A stretch of 64,000 nucleotides of DNA, from positions 540,001 to 604,000 of the forward strand of contig NZ_CP087598.1 of assembly GCF_020990385.1 (NCBI RefSeq), given 5' to 3'. The notes beneath the pieces are model-generated. The model ran no database searches. It was not told where the DNA came from and saw nothing but the letters and a program-made list of their open reading frames with translations. Made by a program: the position numbers and the translations under genes. Source of the DNA: Paracoccus sp. MA (GTDB lineage: Bacteria > Pseudomonadota > Alphaproteobacteria > Rhodobacterales > Rhodobacteraceae). Below, one piece after another: positions 35,631 to 45,983 of the stretch. Position 1 is the stretch's first letter. Every line of letters begins with the position of its first letter.

Positions 35631-38557
35631 CCGAGACCGGACCCTTCCGCCTGCCGCGCGGCGGCCGCCTGATCGACCGCGCCTATCAACTGCCCTTCCG
35701 CTTCGACGGCCGCCAGATGCGCGGGGTCGCGGGCGACACGCTGGCTTCGGCCCTGCTGGCGAACGGCCAGCTGATGATGGGCCGCAGCTTCAAGTATCAC
35801 CGGCCGCGCGGCCCCATCGCCTCGGGCGCCGAGGAACCGAACGCGCTGCTGGGCCTGGGTCAGGGCGGCCGGTTCGAGCCGAACCAGCGCGCCACCACCA
35901 CGCCGCTGGTCGGCGGCATGGTTACCGCCAGCCAGAATTGCTGGCCCAGCCTGAACGCCGATATCGGCGCGATCAACAACTGGATGTATCGCTTTTTCCC
36001 GGCGGGTTTCTATTACAAGACCTTCATGCATCCGCGCCCGTTCTGGAAGCATGTGTTCGAGCCGATCATCCGCCGCTCGGCCGGGCTGGGCAAGGCCCCG
36101 ACCGAGGCCGATCCGGACAAGTACGAACAGGCCTATGCCCATGTGGACGTGGTGGTGGTCGGCGGCGGCATCGCTGGCCTGACCGCGGCCCGCGACGCGG
36201 CCCGCGACGGCAAGTCGGTCTGGCTGGTCGAGCAGACGCCGCATTTCGGCGGCCGCACCCCCACCGACCACGCAGACGGCCAGTCCCGCGTCGACGCGCT
36301 GCTGGCGGAGCTGCGGGGCATGACCAACGTCACCCTGCGCCGCTCGACCCAGGCGACCGGGCTTTACGACCATGGCTATCTGCTGGTGCGGGAATCGCTG
36401 GCCGATCACGACCCGAATGCGGGCATCCCGCGCCAGCGCCTGTGGCGCATCCGCGCGGGCCATGTGATCGTCGCCACCGGCGCGCTGGAGCGGCCGCTGA
36501 GCTTTGCCGGCAATGACGTGCCGGGCGTGATCCTGGCCTCGGCCGTGCGGGATTATATCGACAATTACGGCGTGGCGCCGGGCCGCAAGATCGTCGTGGT
36601 GACCAACAACGACGACGCCTATCGCACCGCGCTGGTGGCGCTGGATGCGGGGCTGGAGGTGCCGGTGGTGATCGACGCCCGCAGCTCGGCCGGCGGCGCG
36701 CTGCCCGCGGCGGTGCGCGCCCGCGGCGTGCGCATCCTGACCGGCAGCGCCATCGCCGGCATCAAGGGCGGCCAGGGCGTCGAGGCGGTCAAGATCTGCG
36801 CGCATTCCGGCTCGGGCGAGGTGACCGAGACCGTGGATGCCGATTGCGTCGCCATGTCCGGCGGCTGGTCGCCGGTGGTGCACCTGTGGAGCCATTGCGG
36901 CGGCAAGCTGACCTGGTCCGACGCGCAGTCGATGTTCGCCCCCGACCCGAACCGCCCGCCGACCGGCGCGGACGGCAAGGCGATGGCCAGCTGCGTCGGC
37001 GCGGCGGCGGGCGACCTGCTGGTCCCGGACCTGACCGGCGCGCAGGCGGAATCCGCGACCATGCCGGTCTGGGTCATGCCGGCCCACGCCACGCGCAAGA
37101 TGAAATTCAAGATGTGGCTCGACTTCCAGAACGACGTGAAGGTCTCGGATGTCGAACTGGCCGCGCAGGAAGGCTATCACAGCGTCGAGCATACCAAGCG
37201 TTACACGACCCTCGGCATGGCGACCGACCAGGGCAAGGTCAGCAACATCAACGGCCTCGCCGTTCTGTCCAATGCGCTGAACCAGCCGATCCCGGCCACC
37301 GGCACGACGACCTTCCGCCCGCCCTATACGCCGCTGACGCTGGGCACCATCGCCGGCGAGGCGCGGGGCGAGATCTTCCAGCCCTTGCGCAAGACGCCCA
37401 TGCATGGCTGGCACGAAAGCCACGGCGCCTTCTTCGAGCCGGTCGGCCATTGGCGCCGCCCCTATTGCTACCCGAAGGCGGGCGAAAGCCATGGCGACGC
37501 GGTGGCGCGCGAGATCCGGGCGGTGCGGGCCTCGGTCGGCACGCTCGACGCCTCGACGCTGGGCAAGATCATCGTCAAGGGCCCGGATGCGGGCAAGTTC
37601 CTCGACATGATGTATACCGGCATGATGTCCAGCCTGCCCATCGGCAAGTGCCGCTATGGCCTGATCTGCAACGAGAACGGCTTCCTCGTGGACGACGGCG
37701 TGGCCGCGCGCCTCAGCGAGGATACCTGGCTGGTGCACACCACCACCGGCGGCGCCGACCGGATGCATGGCCATATGGAAGACTGGCTGCAATGCGAATG
37801 GTGGGACTGGAAGGTCTATACCGCCAACGTCACCGAGCAATGGGCGCAGGTCGCCGTGGTCGGTCCCAAGGCCCGGGTGCTGCTGGAGCGGCTGGGCGGC
37901 ATGGACCTGTCGGCCGAGGCGCTGCCCTTCATGGGCTGGGCCGAGGGCGAGATCGCCGGCGTCCCCGCCCGCGTCTATCGCATCAGCTTCTCGGGCGAGC
38001 TCAGCTTCGAGGTGGCGGTGCCGGCGAACCGCGGCCTGGAGCTGTGGGAAAAGCTGCATGAGGCCGGCCGCGACCTGAACGTCACCCCCTACGGCACCGA
38101 GGCCATGCACGTCATGCGCGCCGAAAAGGGCTTCATCATGATCGGCGACGAATCCGACGGCACGGTGATCCCGCAGGACCTGGGCCTGGGCTGGGCGATC
38201 AGCAAGAAGAAGGCCGACTATATCGGCAAGCGGGCGCAGGAGCGCAGCCACATGACCGATCCCCGGCGCTGGAAGCTGGTGGGGCTGGAAAGCGTCGACG
38301 GCCGGGTGCTGCCCGACGGCGTCTATGCGGTGGCCGATGGCGTGAACCCGAACGGCCAGCGCAACACCCAGGGCCGGGTGACCTCGACCTACATGTCGCC
38401 GACGCTCAACAAGCCTATCGCCATGGGGCTGGTGCTGAACGGCCCCGAGCGCATGGGCGAGGTTCTGGAATTCCCGGTCGCGGGTCAGGAAAGCTACAAG
38501 GCGCGGATCTGCGATCCGGTCTTCTATGACAAGGAAGGGAGCCGGGCGAATGGCTGA
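35627..38557 (+). CDS. soxA: Sarcosine oxidase alpha subunit
   Basis: A 976-aa subunit. The N-terminal ferredoxin-like domain lacks cluster Cys (RGVAGDTLASALLANG, SFKYHRPRGP). A dinucleotide-binding flavoprotein domain follows (VVVVGGGIAGLTAARDA, about residues 175-191) with a second nucleotide fold near 320. The C-terminal GcvT-like folate-binding half (about 600-976) contains SFSGELSFEVAVP and MRAEKGFIMIGDE. It binds NAD and tetrahydrofolate. Start at the ATGA overlap with soxD; its end overlaps soxG by 8 bp. Confidence 0.96.
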   Translation: MTETGPFRLPRGGRLIDRAYQLPFRFDGRQMRGVAGDTLASALLANGQLMMGRSFKYHRPRGPIASGAEEPNALLGLGQGGRFEPNQRATTTPLVGGMVTASQNCWPSLNADIGAINNWMYRFFPAGFYYKTFMHPRPFWKHVFEPIIRRSAGLGKAPTEADPDKYEQAYAHVDVVVVGGGIAGLTAARDAARDGKSVWLVEQTPHFGGRTPTDHADGQSRVDALLAELRGMTNVTLRRSTQATGLYDHGYLLVRESLADHDPNAGIPRQRLWRIRAGHVIVATGALERPLSFAGNDVPGVILASAVRDYIDNYGVAPGRKIVVVTNNDDAYRTALVALDAGLEVPVVIDARSSAGGALPAAVRARGVRILTGSAIAGIKGGQGVEAVKICAHSGSGEVTETVDADCVAMSGGWSPVVHLWSHCGGKLTWSDAQSMFAPDPNRPPTGADGKAMASCVGAAAGDLLVPDLTGAQAESATMPVWVMPAHATRKMKFKMWLDFQNDVKVSDVELAAQEGYHSVEHTKRYTTLGMATDQGKVSNINGLAVLSNALNQPIPATGTTTFRPPYTPLTLGTIAGEARGEIFQPLRKTPMHGWHESHGAFFEPVGHWRRPYCYPKAGESHGDAVAREIRAVRASVGTLDASTLGKIIVKGPDAGKFLDMMYTGMMSSLPIGKCRYGLICNENGFLVDDGVAARLSEDTWLVHTTTGGADRMHGHMEDWLQCEWWDWKVYTANVTEQWAQVAVVGPKARVLLERLGGMDLSAEALPFMGWAEGEIAGVPARVYRISFSGELSFEVAVPANRGLELWEKLHEAGRDLNVTPYGTEAMHVMRAEKGFIMIGDESDGTVIPQDLGLGWAISKKKADYIGKRAQERSHMTDPRRWKLVGLESVDGRVLPDGVYAVADGVNPNGQRNTQGRVTSTYMSPTLNKPIAMGLVLNGPERMGEVLEFPVAGQESYKARICDPVFYDKEGSRANG

Positions 38558-39068
38558 GGCACTGGCGAAGATCTCTCAGGTGCAGGACTGGGGCATGATC
38601 CAGATCCGCGCCGATCTGGCGCGCGCGGGCGAGGCCATCGCCGCGGCGGCCGGGGTGGCGCTGCCCGGACAGGGCCGCATCACCACCGACGGCAGCCGCT
38701 CTCTCGGCTGGATGTCGCCGGACGAACTGCTGCTGGTCCTGCCGCGCGCCGAGGCGGCCGAGGCGCTGGCCGCCCTGCAGGACGCGCTGTCCACCGAACA
38801 CGCGCTGGTGCTGGATGTCAGCGACATGCGGGCCGCCTTCCGCATCCAGGGCGCCAAGGCGCTGGACGTGCTGATGAAGCTCTGTCCCGCCGACCTGGCC
38901 GCCATGCCCGAGGACGGGCTGCGCCGCACCCGCGCCGCCCAGGTCGCCTGCGGCATCTGGCGCGAACCGGGCGGCTATGTGCTGATCGGCTTCCGCTCGG
39001 TCACCGACTACCTGCGCGGCATCCTGACCGGCGCCGCGGCGCCGGGCACGCAGCTCGACCCGCGCTAG
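38550..39068 (+). CDS. soxG: Sarcosine oxidase gamma subunit
   Basis: A 172-aa GcvT-related subunit. Typical segments are RSLGWMSPDELLLVLP (about residues 50-65) and DVSDMRAAFRIQGAKALDVL. The length matches the family (about 180-200 aa). ATG at 38550 overlaps the soxA stop by 8 bp. It closes the soxBDAG locus; no glyA or purU homologue follows directly in this window. Confidence 0.93.
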   Translation: MAEALAKISQVQDWGMIQIRADLARAGEAIAAAAGVALPGQGRITTDGSRSLGWMSPDELLLVLPRAEAAEALAALQDALSTEHALVLDVSDMRAAFRIQGAKALDVLMKLCPADLAAMPEDGLRRTRAAQVACGIWREPGGYVLIGFRSVTDYLRGILTGAAAPGTQLDPR

Positions 39069-39152
39069 TTCCGCGCTGCGGGGTCCGGACGGGGCTTGTG
39101 GCGGCGGCAGGGCGGCGTATGGATGGAAGGCGAAAGCCATCCGGTTGATTCC

Positions 39153-39608
39153 ATGCGTCCCGTTCTGATCCTGCCCGCCCTTTCCCTTGCCGGCCTGCTG
39201 TCGCCGGCCCCGGCCCTGCGGGCGCAGGATCTCGCGCAGGAGCCGCCGGTGGTGATGATGTGCCAGATCCTTGACGAAAGCGGCACCGGCTGGGTGCCGG
39301 AATTCATCATGCTGACCCGCCAGACCTCCGGCCCGCGCCAGGGCAGGATCGAGGTCTTCGACCCGATCCTGCAGAACCTGCTCGGCCGCCCGATCGAGGC
39401 CCGGATCACCGCCGACGACCGCAGCAGCCGCAGCTACGGCTGGGCCTTGGCCGGGGTGCGCAACGCCTCCGGCCAGCGGACCGAGCGGCTGGACTACCGG
39501 CTGACGGTGCGGAAATCCGATGGCGCGGCCTCGGTCACCGCCGTCGCGCAGGGCTATGACAATGTCATGACCGGGACGGGCGTCTGCGGCTCGCCCGGCG
39601 GCGGCTAG
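39153..39608 (+). CDS. Small secreted protein of unknown function
   Basis: A 151-aa protein. A clear signal peptide ([20 protein letters not shown], cleavage near ALRAQ, residue 24) precedes a mature region with two Cys (VMMCQIL and GTGVCGSP) that could form a disulfide. I recognise no domain. ATG at 39153 is chosen for the signal peptide; an in-frame ATG at 39123 would add 10 polar residues. It lies alone between soxG and sodB. Confidence 0.7.
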   Translation: MRPVLILPALSLAGLLSPAPALRAQDLAQEPPVVMMCQILDESGTGWVPEFIMLTRQTSGPRQGRIEVFDPILQNLLGRPIEARITADDRSSRSYGWALAGVRNASGQRTERLDYRLTVRKSDGAASVTAVAQGYDNVMTGTGVCGSPGGG

Positions 39609-39715
39609 GGCCGGAACCCGCGCCGCGTTGAAGGCGTTTAGCGGCCGACAGGGCTTTTCCCCGACTGGCTCCTGTGCCAGAACACAATCCGAAACCGTTG
39701 GAAAGGAAATCGAAA

Positions 39716-40315
39716 ATGGCCTTCACGCTTCCCGATCTTCCCTATGCTCACGACGCGCTGGCCGCTGGCGGCATGTCCAAGGAGACGCTGGAATACCACC
39801 ATGACAAGCACCACAAGGCCTATGTCGACAAGCTGAACGAACTGGTGGCCGGCACCGAATGGGAAGGCAAGAGCCTCGAGGACATCGTCAAGGGCACCTA
39901 CCAGTCGGGGGCCGTGGCGCAGAACGGCATCTTCAACAATGCCAGCCAGCACTGGAACCATGCGCAGTTCTGGGAAATGATGGGCCCGAACCCCGGCGCC
40001 ATTCCGGGCGAGCTGGAAAAGGCCCTGACCGAAGCCTTCGGTTCGGTGGACGAGTTCAAGAAGAAATTCGCCGAGGCCGGCGTCGGCCAGTTCGGCTCGG
40101 GCTGGGCCTGGCTGGTCAAGGACAAGGACGGCAGCCTCAAGGTCACCAAGACCGAGAACGGCGTGAACCCGCTCTGCTTCGGCCAGACCGCGCTTCTGGG
40201 CTGCGACGTGTGGGAGCACAGCTACTATATCGACTTCCGCAACGCCCGGCCGAAATACCTGGAAAACTTCCTGAACAACCTGGTGAACTGGGAAAACGTG
40301 GCCTCGCGCCTCTGA
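39716..40315 (+). CDS. sodB: Iron-type superoxide dismutase
   Basis: A 199-aa dismutase of the Fe/Mn family. The metal ligands are H28 (LEYHHDKHH), H82 (QHWNH), D164 and H168 (GCDVWEHSYY). Gln78 in NNASQHWNH corresponds to the Fe-SOD active-site glutamine, so iron rather than manganese is expected, though cambialistic use is possible. There is no signal peptide (cytoplasmic). ATG at 39716 follows GGAAAGGAAAT. Confidence 0.95.
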   Translation: MAFTLPDLPYAHDALAAGGMSKETLEYHHDKHHKAYVDKLNELVAGTEWEGKSLEDIVKGTYQSGAVAQNGIFNNASQHWNHAQFWEMMGPNPGAIPGELEKALTEAFGSVDEFKKKFAEAGVGQFGSGWAWLVKDKDGSLKVTKTENGVNPLCFGQTALLGCDVWEHSYYIDFRNARPKYLENFLNNLVNWENVASRL

Positions 40316-40322
40316 TCCTCGG

Positions 40323-40350
40323 CCCGGCTTCGCATCCCCGGCTTCGCATC
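40323..40350 (+). repeat. Perfect 14-bp tandem duplication after sodB
   Basis: CCCGGCTTCGCATC occurs twice in immediate succession (40323-40336 and 40337-40350) between the sodB stop and its terminator. It is probably a recent slippage or duplication event. Confidence 0.8.
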
Positions 40351-40380
40351 AAGGCCCGCCCCGACCGGCGGGCCTTTTCT
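40351..40380 (+). terminator. Terminator after sodB
   Basis: AAGGCCCGCC pairs with GGCGGGCCTT (perfect 10-bp stem, 6-base loop), followed by TTCTTTCTT. This is the best rho-independent terminator in this part of the window. Confidence 0.88.
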
Positions 40381-40382
40381 TT

Positions 40383-40453
40383 CTTGCCGAAATATCCCGG
40401 GGGAACGTCCGCCTGGCCCCGCCCCGGGGCCGGGCGGACGTGGGGGCAGAGCC
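40383..40453 (-). repeat. Dispersed intergenic repeat, copy E
   Basis: CTTGCCGAAATATCCCGGGG, then an extended G/C segment with inverted arms GTCCGCC...GGCGGAC, and the hairpin GGGGGC-AGA-GCCCCC. It has the same orientation and order as copy D. Confidence 0.6.
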
Positions 40454-40516
40454 CCCGCCCCCTTGCCTCCGTCGCGAATCGACCGCATGGCTGGGGCGGA
40501 CGGAAAGGGAATGCGC

Positions 40517-41428
40517 ATGAGCGAATGGACCAAGGGTTTCTGGGCGATGATCGGGGTCTGCGTGACCTGGGGCCTGTCGCCGATCTTCTACCGCGCACTC
40601 TCCGACGTCCCCGTGGTCGAGGTGCTGGCGCATCGCACCCTGTGGTCGCTGGTGCTGTTCCTGGTCGTGCTGGGCGCGCAGGGCCGGCTGGCCGAGCTGC
40701 GCGGGGCGCTGGCCGGCCGGCATGTGGGGCGGATCGTGCTGGCGGCGCTGACCATCTCGCTCAACTGGGGGCTGTTCATCTGGGCGGTGCAGGCCGGGCA
40801 TGTCGTGCAGAGCTCGCTGGGCTATTACATCTTCCCGCTGATCGCGGTGGTGGCGGGGGTGCTGGTCTTCGGCGAAAGCCTGAGCCGGGCGCAGGGCATG
40901 GCCGTGCTGCTGGCCGCGCTGGCGGTGACGCTGCTGACCTGGGGCCTGGGGGTGGCGCCCTGGATCAGCCTGGGGCTCGCCCTGACCTTCGTGCTCTACG
41001 GCGCGCTCAAGAAATCGCTGCCGCTCGGCCCTGTCCTGTCCGTCGCCGCCGAAGTGGCGCTGCTGGCGCCGCTGGCGCTTGGCTGGCTGCTGCTGCAGGG
41101 GCTCGGGCTGATGCCCGCGCCCCTGGCCCAGCCCCTGGGCTTCGGCGGGAATCTGCCCGTCTCTCTGCTGCTGGCCGCCTCGGGGGTGATCACGGCGGTG
41201 CCGCTGATCCTGTTCAGCTATGCCGCGCGCCGGGTCGGGATGGCGACGCTGGGGCTGATGTTCTACCTGAACCCGACGCTGCAATTCCTCTGCGCGGTGC
41301 TGCTCTTCGGCGAGGCGTTCACGCGCTGGCACATGATCGCCTTCGCGATGATCTGGGCGGCGCTGGCGGTCTACAGCGCCTCGGCCTTCCGGCAGTCCCG
41401 GCGCGGCCCGCCATTGGCAAACGGGTGA
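40517..41428 (+). CDS. rarD: RarD-family EamA-type transporter
   Basis: A 303-aa polytopic protein with ten predicted membrane spans in two EamA repeats. RarD hallmarks are WTKGFWAMIGVCVTWGLSPIF at the start, VVEVLAHRTLWSL near 35-47 and SLNWGLFIWAV near 85. The substrate is unknown; the family is linked to drug/metabolite export. ATG at 40517 is 6 bases after AAGGGA; an ATG at 40511 is an alternative. It lies 201 bp beyond sodB, across terminator and repeat E. Confidence 0.88.
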   Translation: MSEWTKGFWAMIGVCVTWGLSPIFYRALSDVPVVEVLAHRTLWSLVLFLVVLGAQGRLAELRGALAGRHVGRIVLAALTISLNWGLFIWAVQAGHVVQSSLGYYIFPLIAVVAGVLVFGESLSRAQGMAVLLAALAVTLLTWGLGVAPWISLGLALTFVLYGALKKSLPLGPVLSVAAEVALLAPLALGWLLLQGLGLMPAPLAQPLGFGGNLPVSLLLAASGVITAVPLILFSYAARRVGMATLGLMFYLNPTLQFLCAVLLFGEAFTRWHMIAFAMIWAALAVYSASAFRQSRRGPPLANG

Positions 41429-41469
41429 AACCCCGTATAGAACAGCGCCAAAGAACTTCCGGGGGCGAC

Positions 41470-42177
41470 ATGGCCAATCAGAACGACAGCTTCATCGACG
41501 AGGTCACCGAGGATCTGCGCCGCGACCGGCTGTTCGGCCTGTTCCGCCGCTATGGCTGGGTCGCGCTTCTGGTCGTCCTGGGCATCGTGGGCGGTGCGGC
41601 CTGGCGCGAATATTCCCGCAACCAGGCCGAGACCCGGGCCCGGGCCTGGGGCGACGCGGTGCTCGCGGCGCAAGAGGGCCAGGACCCGATCGCCGCGCTT
41701 TCCGCCGTCGATCCGGCCGGGTCCGCCGGCCGCAAGGCGCTGTCCGAGATGCTGGCCGCCGGCGCCGAGGCCGAGGCCGGCCTGGCGCAGAAGGCGGCCG
41801 AGCGGCTCAAGGCCGCGGCGGCCACGCTGGAGGGCGACCCGCTGCTGCGCGACCTGGCGCTGCTCAAGGCGGTGATGGTCGCCGGTCCCGCCATGGACGC
41901 GGCCGAGCGCGACCGGCTGCTGGCCGAGCTGTCCAAGCCCGGCGCCCCCTTCGAGCTGCTGGCGCTGGAGCAGAAGGCCGTGGCCCTGATCGGCGCCGGC
42001 CGGCAGGAGGACGCGGTCATGCTGATCCGCCAGATCCAGCAAAAGGATGGCCTGTCCGAGCCCTTGCGCCGCCGCCTGTCCGAGATGATGATCACGCTGG
42101 GCGTCGAGCCCGAGCAGAGCGAGGGACCCGGGCCGCAGGCCGTCCCTCAGGCCATGCCGGCCCCCGCCGCGAACTGA
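41470..42177 (+). CDS. YfgM-like tetratricopeptide membrane protein
   Basis: A 235-aa protein. A short cytoplasmic N-terminus (DSFIDEVTEDLRRDRLFGLF) is followed by one membrane helix (YGWVALLVVLGIVGGAAW, about residues 29-46) and a periplasmic alpha-helical TPR-like part rich in Ala, Leu and Glu. A Pro/Ala tail ends it. In many proteobacteria yfgM precedes bamB and der, exactly as here. YfgM assists periplasmic chaperone hand-over at the Sec translocon. ATG at 41470 follows GGGGGCG. Confidence 0.82.
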   Translation: MANQNDSFIDEVTEDLRRDRLFGLFRRYGWVALLVVLGIVGGAAWREYSRNQAETRARAWGDAVLAAQEGQDPIAALSAVDPAGSAGRKALSEMLAAGAEAEAGLAQKAAERLKAAAATLEGDPLLRDLALLKAVMVAGPAMDAAERDRLLAELSKPGAPFELLALEQKAVALIGAGRQEDAVMLIRQIQQKDGLSEPLRRRLSEMMITLGVEPEQSEGPGPQAVPQAMPAPAAN

Positions 42178-42258
42178 ACCCGGCCCCGCCGGCGAACCGA
42201 ACCACTGCGCCCGCGGCCGTGCCCGTCCTCAGGCCCGGCCCGGATAGAGGAGAAAGCG

Positions 42259-43581
42259 ATGACGAGGCTGCCCCTGATCGCCGCCCTGGCCGCCCTGACC
42301 GCCCTTTCGGCCTGCCAGCAGCGCGACACGATCCTGCCCGGAGAACGGCTGGACCCGCGCGCCGTGCTGTCGCCCGAGGGCCCCGCCGCCGAGGGCGCCC
42401 GGGCGCCGACCACCGCCGCCCTGTCGCTGCCGCCGCAGCGCGCCAATGCCGACTGGGCGCAGCGCGCCGGCAATGCCGCGCATGCGCCGGGCAACCTGGC
42501 CTTGGGCGCGGGAACCAGCCGGATCTGGGCGGCGCCCATCGGTGCGGGGTCGAACAAGCGCCACCGCGTCACCGCCGATCCCGTCGTCGCGGCGGGGCTG
42601 GTCTTTGCGCTGGACAGCCAGTCCACCGTCACCGCCACCACCACGGGCGGCGGCCGGGCCTGGAGCCGCGACCTGCGCCCGGCCGGCGAATCCGACCGCA
42701 GCGTCTCGGGCGGCGGGCTGGCCTTCGAGGGCAACCGGCTTTTCGCTTCCACCGGCTATGGCGAGCTGGTGGCGCTGGACGCCCGCACCGGCGGCATCGC
42801 CTGGCGGCAAAGGGTCGAGGCGCCGATCGGCGGCGCGCCCACGGTGGCGAACGGCGTGGTCTATGTGCTGGGCCGCGACCAGACCGGCTGGGCGGTGCGC
42901 GCCAGCGACGGCAAGGTGCTGTGGCGCAGCTTCGGCAACAAGGACATGGCCGGGGTGATGGGCGCGCCGGCGCCGGCGGTGTCGGGCAGCACGGTGGTGT
43001 TCCCCTCGAATACCGGCGCGCTGACCGGCGTCGACGCCTCGAACGGCGCCCAGCTCTGGAGCGCCAATGTCGGCGGCACGCGGCTGGGCCGTTCGGTCGC
43101 CTATTTCCGCGAGATGACCGGCGATCCGGTCATTTCCGGCGGCACGGTCTATGCCGGCACCAGCTCGGGCGGCGTCGGCGCCTATGACCTGGCCAGCGGC
43201 ATGGTCAAGTGGCAGGCGCGCGAAGGCGCGTCCAGCCCGGTGCTGGCGGCCGGCAGTTCGGTCTTTCTGGTCAACGACCAGGCGCAGCTGATCCGGCTGG
43301 ATGCCGCGAACGGCGCCCGGGTCTGGGCGCAGAAACTGCCCTATTTCACCGAAACCGTCATCCGCAAGCAGGACAAGGTCTGGAACCATTACGGTCCGGT
43401 GCTGGCGGGATCGAAGCTTTACCTTGCCGGCTCGGACGGCTATCTGCGCGTCTTCGATCCCGCCTCGGGCGCGCTGATCGGCACCGCCCAGATCCCGGGC
43501 GGCGCCGCGGCGGCGCCGGCCGTGGCGGGGCAGACCCTTTACGTCGTCACCCATGACGGCCAGTTGATCGCATACAGATGA
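42259..43581 (+). CDS. bamB: Outer-membrane assembly lipoprotein BamB-like beta-propeller
   Basis: A 440-aa lipoprotein: signal peptide with lipobox LSAC (Cys at residue 19), then repeated PQQ-type beta-propeller blades (for example [56 protein letters not shown]). BamB supports beta-barrel insertion by BamA. ATG at 42259 follows GAGGAG. It overlaps der by four bases, the standard bamB-der order. Confidence 0.9.
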   Translation: MTRLPLIAALAALTALSACQQRDTILPGERLDPRAVLSPEGPAAEGARAPTTAALSLPPQRANADWAQRAGNAAHAPGNLALGAGTSRIWAAPIGAGSNKRHRVTADPVVAAGLVFALDSQSTVTATTTGGGRAWSRDLRPAGESDRSVSGGGLAFEGNRLFASTGYGELVALDARTGGIAWRQRVEAPIGGAPTVANGVVYVLGRDQTGWAVRASDGKVLWRSFGNKDMAGVMGAPAPAVSGSTVVFPSNTGALTGVDASNGAQLWSANVGGTRLGRSVAYFREMTGDPVISGGTVYAGTSSGGVGAYDLASGMVKWQAREGASSPVLAAGSSVFLVNDQAQLIRLDAANGARVWAQKLPYFTETVIRKQDKVWNHYGPVLAGSKLYLAGSDGYLRVFDPASGALIGTAQIPGGAAAAPAVAGQTLYVVTHDGQLIAYR

Positions 43582-45047
43582 GCTTCACCCTCGCCATTGT
43601 CGGGCGCCCCAATGTCGGCAAGTCGACGCTGTTCAACCGTCTTGTCGGCAAGCGGCTGGCGCTGGTCGACGACCAGCCCGGCGTGACCCGCGACCTGCGC
43701 GAGGGGGCGGGGCGGCTGGGCGACCTGCGCTTCATCGTCGTCGATTCGGCCGGGCTCGAGATCGCCGAGGACGACAGCCTGCAAGGCCGCATGCGCCGCC
43801 TGACCGAGCGCGCGGTGGACGAGGCCGATGTCTGCCTGTTCGTGATCGACGCCCGCGTGGGCGTGACGGCGGCCGACGAATATTTCGCCGACATCCTGCG
43901 CAAGCGGGCCAGGCACGTGATCCTGGCCGCGAACAAGGCCGAGGGCCGCGCCGGCGAGGCGGGGGCGATGGAGGCCTATGCGCTTGGCCTGGGCGAGCCC
44001 CTGCGCATCTCGGCCGAGCATGGCGAGGGCATGGACGACCTCTACCGCGCCCTCGTGCCGTTGGCCGAAGCCTTCGAGGCGCAGAACGTCCAGCAGGCGC
44101 CGGAAACCGATGTCGCCGTCGAGGATGGCGACGAGGAAGCAGAGGATTGGCGCCCCTCGGCCGCGAAGCCCTTGCAGATCGCGGTGATCGGCCGGCCGAA
44201 TGCCGGGAAATCGACGCTCATCAACAAGATCCTGGGCGAGGACCGGCTGCTGACCGGGCCCGAGGCCGGCATCACCCGCGATTCGATCAGCGTCAGCACC
44301 GATTTCATGGGCACGCCGGTGCGCATCTTCGACACCGCCGGGATGCGCAAGAAGGCGCGTGTCACCGACAAGGTGGAAAAGCTTTCCGTCGCCGACGGGT
44401 TGCGCGCCGTGCGCTTCGCCGAGGTGGTGGTGGTGCTTCTGGACGTGGGCATCCCCTTCGAGCAGCAGGACCTGCGCATCGCCGATTTTGCCGAGACCGA
44501 GGGCCGCGCCGTGGTCGTCGCGGCGAACAAGTGGGACCTGGAAGAGGACAAGCCCGAGAAGCTCAAGGAACTGCGCGAGGCTTTCGAGCGGCTCTTGCCG
44601 CAGCTGAAGGGCGCGCCGCTGGTCACGGTCTCGGCCCGAACCGGCAAGGGGCTGGACCGGCTGCACAACGCGATCCTCAAAGCGCATGAGGTCTGGAACC
44701 GCCGCATCCCGACCGCGCGGCTGAACCAGTGGCTGGGCGCGATGACCGAGGCGCATCCGCCCCCGGCGCCGGGCGGCCGCCGCATCCGGCTGCGCTATAT
44801 CACCCAGGTCAAGACCCGCCCGCCGGCCTTCGTGGTCATGGCGACCCATACCGACAAGCTACCCGACAGCTACCAGCGCTATCTGGTCAACGGGCTGCGG
44901 CAGGATTTCGACATGCCCGGCACGCCGATCCGTCTGACCTTCCGCGACCAGGGCACCAAGAACCCCTACAGGGACAAGGCCGGCAAGATCAGCCAGTCCG
45001 GCGCGCTGTCCAAGCACAAGCACCGGCAGAAGCCGAAGGGCAGCTAG
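43578..45047 (+). CDS. der: GTPase Der (EngA)
   Basis: A 489-aa ribosome-assembly GTPase with two tandem G domains. The first P-loop is GRPNVGKST (residues 9-17) and the second GRPNAGKST (near 205). Each has its DxxG (DSAG, DTAG) and NKxD-type motif (AANKAEG, AANKWDL). The C-terminal KH-like domain ends in a basic tail ([12 protein letters not shown]). It acts in 50S maturation. ATG in the ATGA overlap with bamB. Confidence 0.96.
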   Translation: MSFTLAIVGRPNVGKSTLFNRLVGKRLALVDDQPGVTRDLREGAGRLGDLRFIVVDSAGLEIAEDDSLQGRMRRLTERAVDEADVCLFVIDARVGVTAADEYFADILRKRARHVILAANKAEGRAGEAGAMEAYALGLGEPLRISAEHGEGMDDLYRALVPLAEAFEAQNVQQAPETDVAVEDGDEEAEDWRPSAAKPLQIAVIGRPNAGKSTLINKILGEDRLLTGPEAGITRDSISVSTDFMGTPVRIFDTAGMRKKARVTDKVEKLSVADGLRAVRFAEVVVVLLDVGIPFEQQDLRIADFAETEGRAVVVAANKWDLEEDKPEKLKELREAFERLLPQLKGAPLVTVSARTGKGLDRLHNAILKAHEVWNRRIPTARLNQWLGAMTEAHPPPAPGGRRIRLRYITQVKTRPPAFVVMATHTDKLPDSYQRYLVNGLRQDFDMPGTPIRLTFRDQGTKNPYRDKAGKISQSGALSKHKHRQKPKGS

Positions 45048-45058
45048 GCGGCGGAGGC

Positions 45059-45922
45059 TTAGGTCGTCACCTGCACCAGCGCCACGGCGATGATGGCGAT
45101 GGCGATGACCGTCATGGTGGCGATGGCCGCGTCGGTGGTGACGGTGCCGGCGGCCAGGCCGATCAGCCCCCAGATCACCGCGATGCTGAATCCGATCCGC
45201 CGTCCCAGCCGCAGCTGCACGCTGACCGCGGCGACCGAGCCGATCAGCAGGGCGATCACCGCCGCCACCTCCTGCGGCACGTCAAGCCGGTCGCTCAGCA
45301 GCCCGGTGAAGACGGCAAAGCTGACCAGCAGACCCCAGCCGGCGACGAAGCCCAGCGAGGAGCTGTGCTGCACCAGCCCGCCGATGCGGATGCCGCGCAA
45401 GGCCGCCGCCAAAAACCCCGCCAGCATCGCCGCAGACAGCAGGAAGGCGCCGAGCGGGTGGCTGTCCAGAAGCCAGGGCCAGACCGCCCCGGCCAGCAGC
45501 CCGACGATCAGCGGCGCATGTTCGCCCAAGGTGTCGTCCCGCTCGTGCAGCCGCAGCAGGTGGCCGGGCGTCGGCGGCCCGGCGCTTTGCGGCGGCAGCG
45601 CCCGTTCCGCGTCCCGGGCGGCCGCGCGCGCCAGCCGCATCCGCCGCCGCTCGATCCCTCGCCGGAAGGCGTGATAGGCGAGCGCCGCCCAGGTCATGCC
45701 CAGCAGCCCGGCCATGCCCAGCCCCTGGGGCCGCAGGAACAGGCCGGACAGATCGACCGGCTGCGGCCGGGCGCCGGGGAGACCCTGCCATGGCGACAGC
45801 GCCGGGGCCGGCTCGGCGATAGGGGCGGTCATGCCCTGGTCGGGCAGCAGCGCGTAAAGCAGCGTGCTGGCAATGAAGGCCAGCACCGCCAGGATCAGGA
45901 AGAATGCGCCCGCGCGAGACAT
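45059..45922 (-). CDS. Multi-spanning membrane protein of unknown function
   Basis: A 287-aa protein. An N-terminal signal-anchor (AFFLILAVLAFIASTLLYALL) is followed by one membrane helix near residue 70, a basic cytoplasmic stretch (RRGIERRRMRLARAAARDAE) and about six further helices from residue 135 to the end. No family motif is recognised. It is convergent with der (11-bp gap) and its start is 62 bp from the serS stop. It could be a transporter-like or sensor membrane domain. Confidence 0.65.
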   Translation of the reverse strand: MSRAGAFFLILAVLAFIASTLLYALLPDQGMTAPIAEPAPALSPWQGLPGARPQPVDLSGLFLRPQGLGMAGLLGMTWAALAYHAFRRGIERRRMRLARAAARDAERALPPQSAGPPTPGHLLRLHERDDTLGEHAPLIVGLLAGAVWPWLLDSHPLGAFLLSAAMLAGFLAAALRGIRIGGLVQHSSSLGFVAGWGLLVSFAVFTGLLSDRLDVPQEVAAVIALLIGSVAAVSVQLRLGRRIGFSIAVIWGLIGLAAGTVTTDAAIATMTVIAIAIIAVALVQVTT

Positions 45923-45983
45923 GGGCAGAAAACGCCCCGCGCTCGCGGCGGGTTTCGCCCCGTCCCGCTTTTGTTAAGTCAGG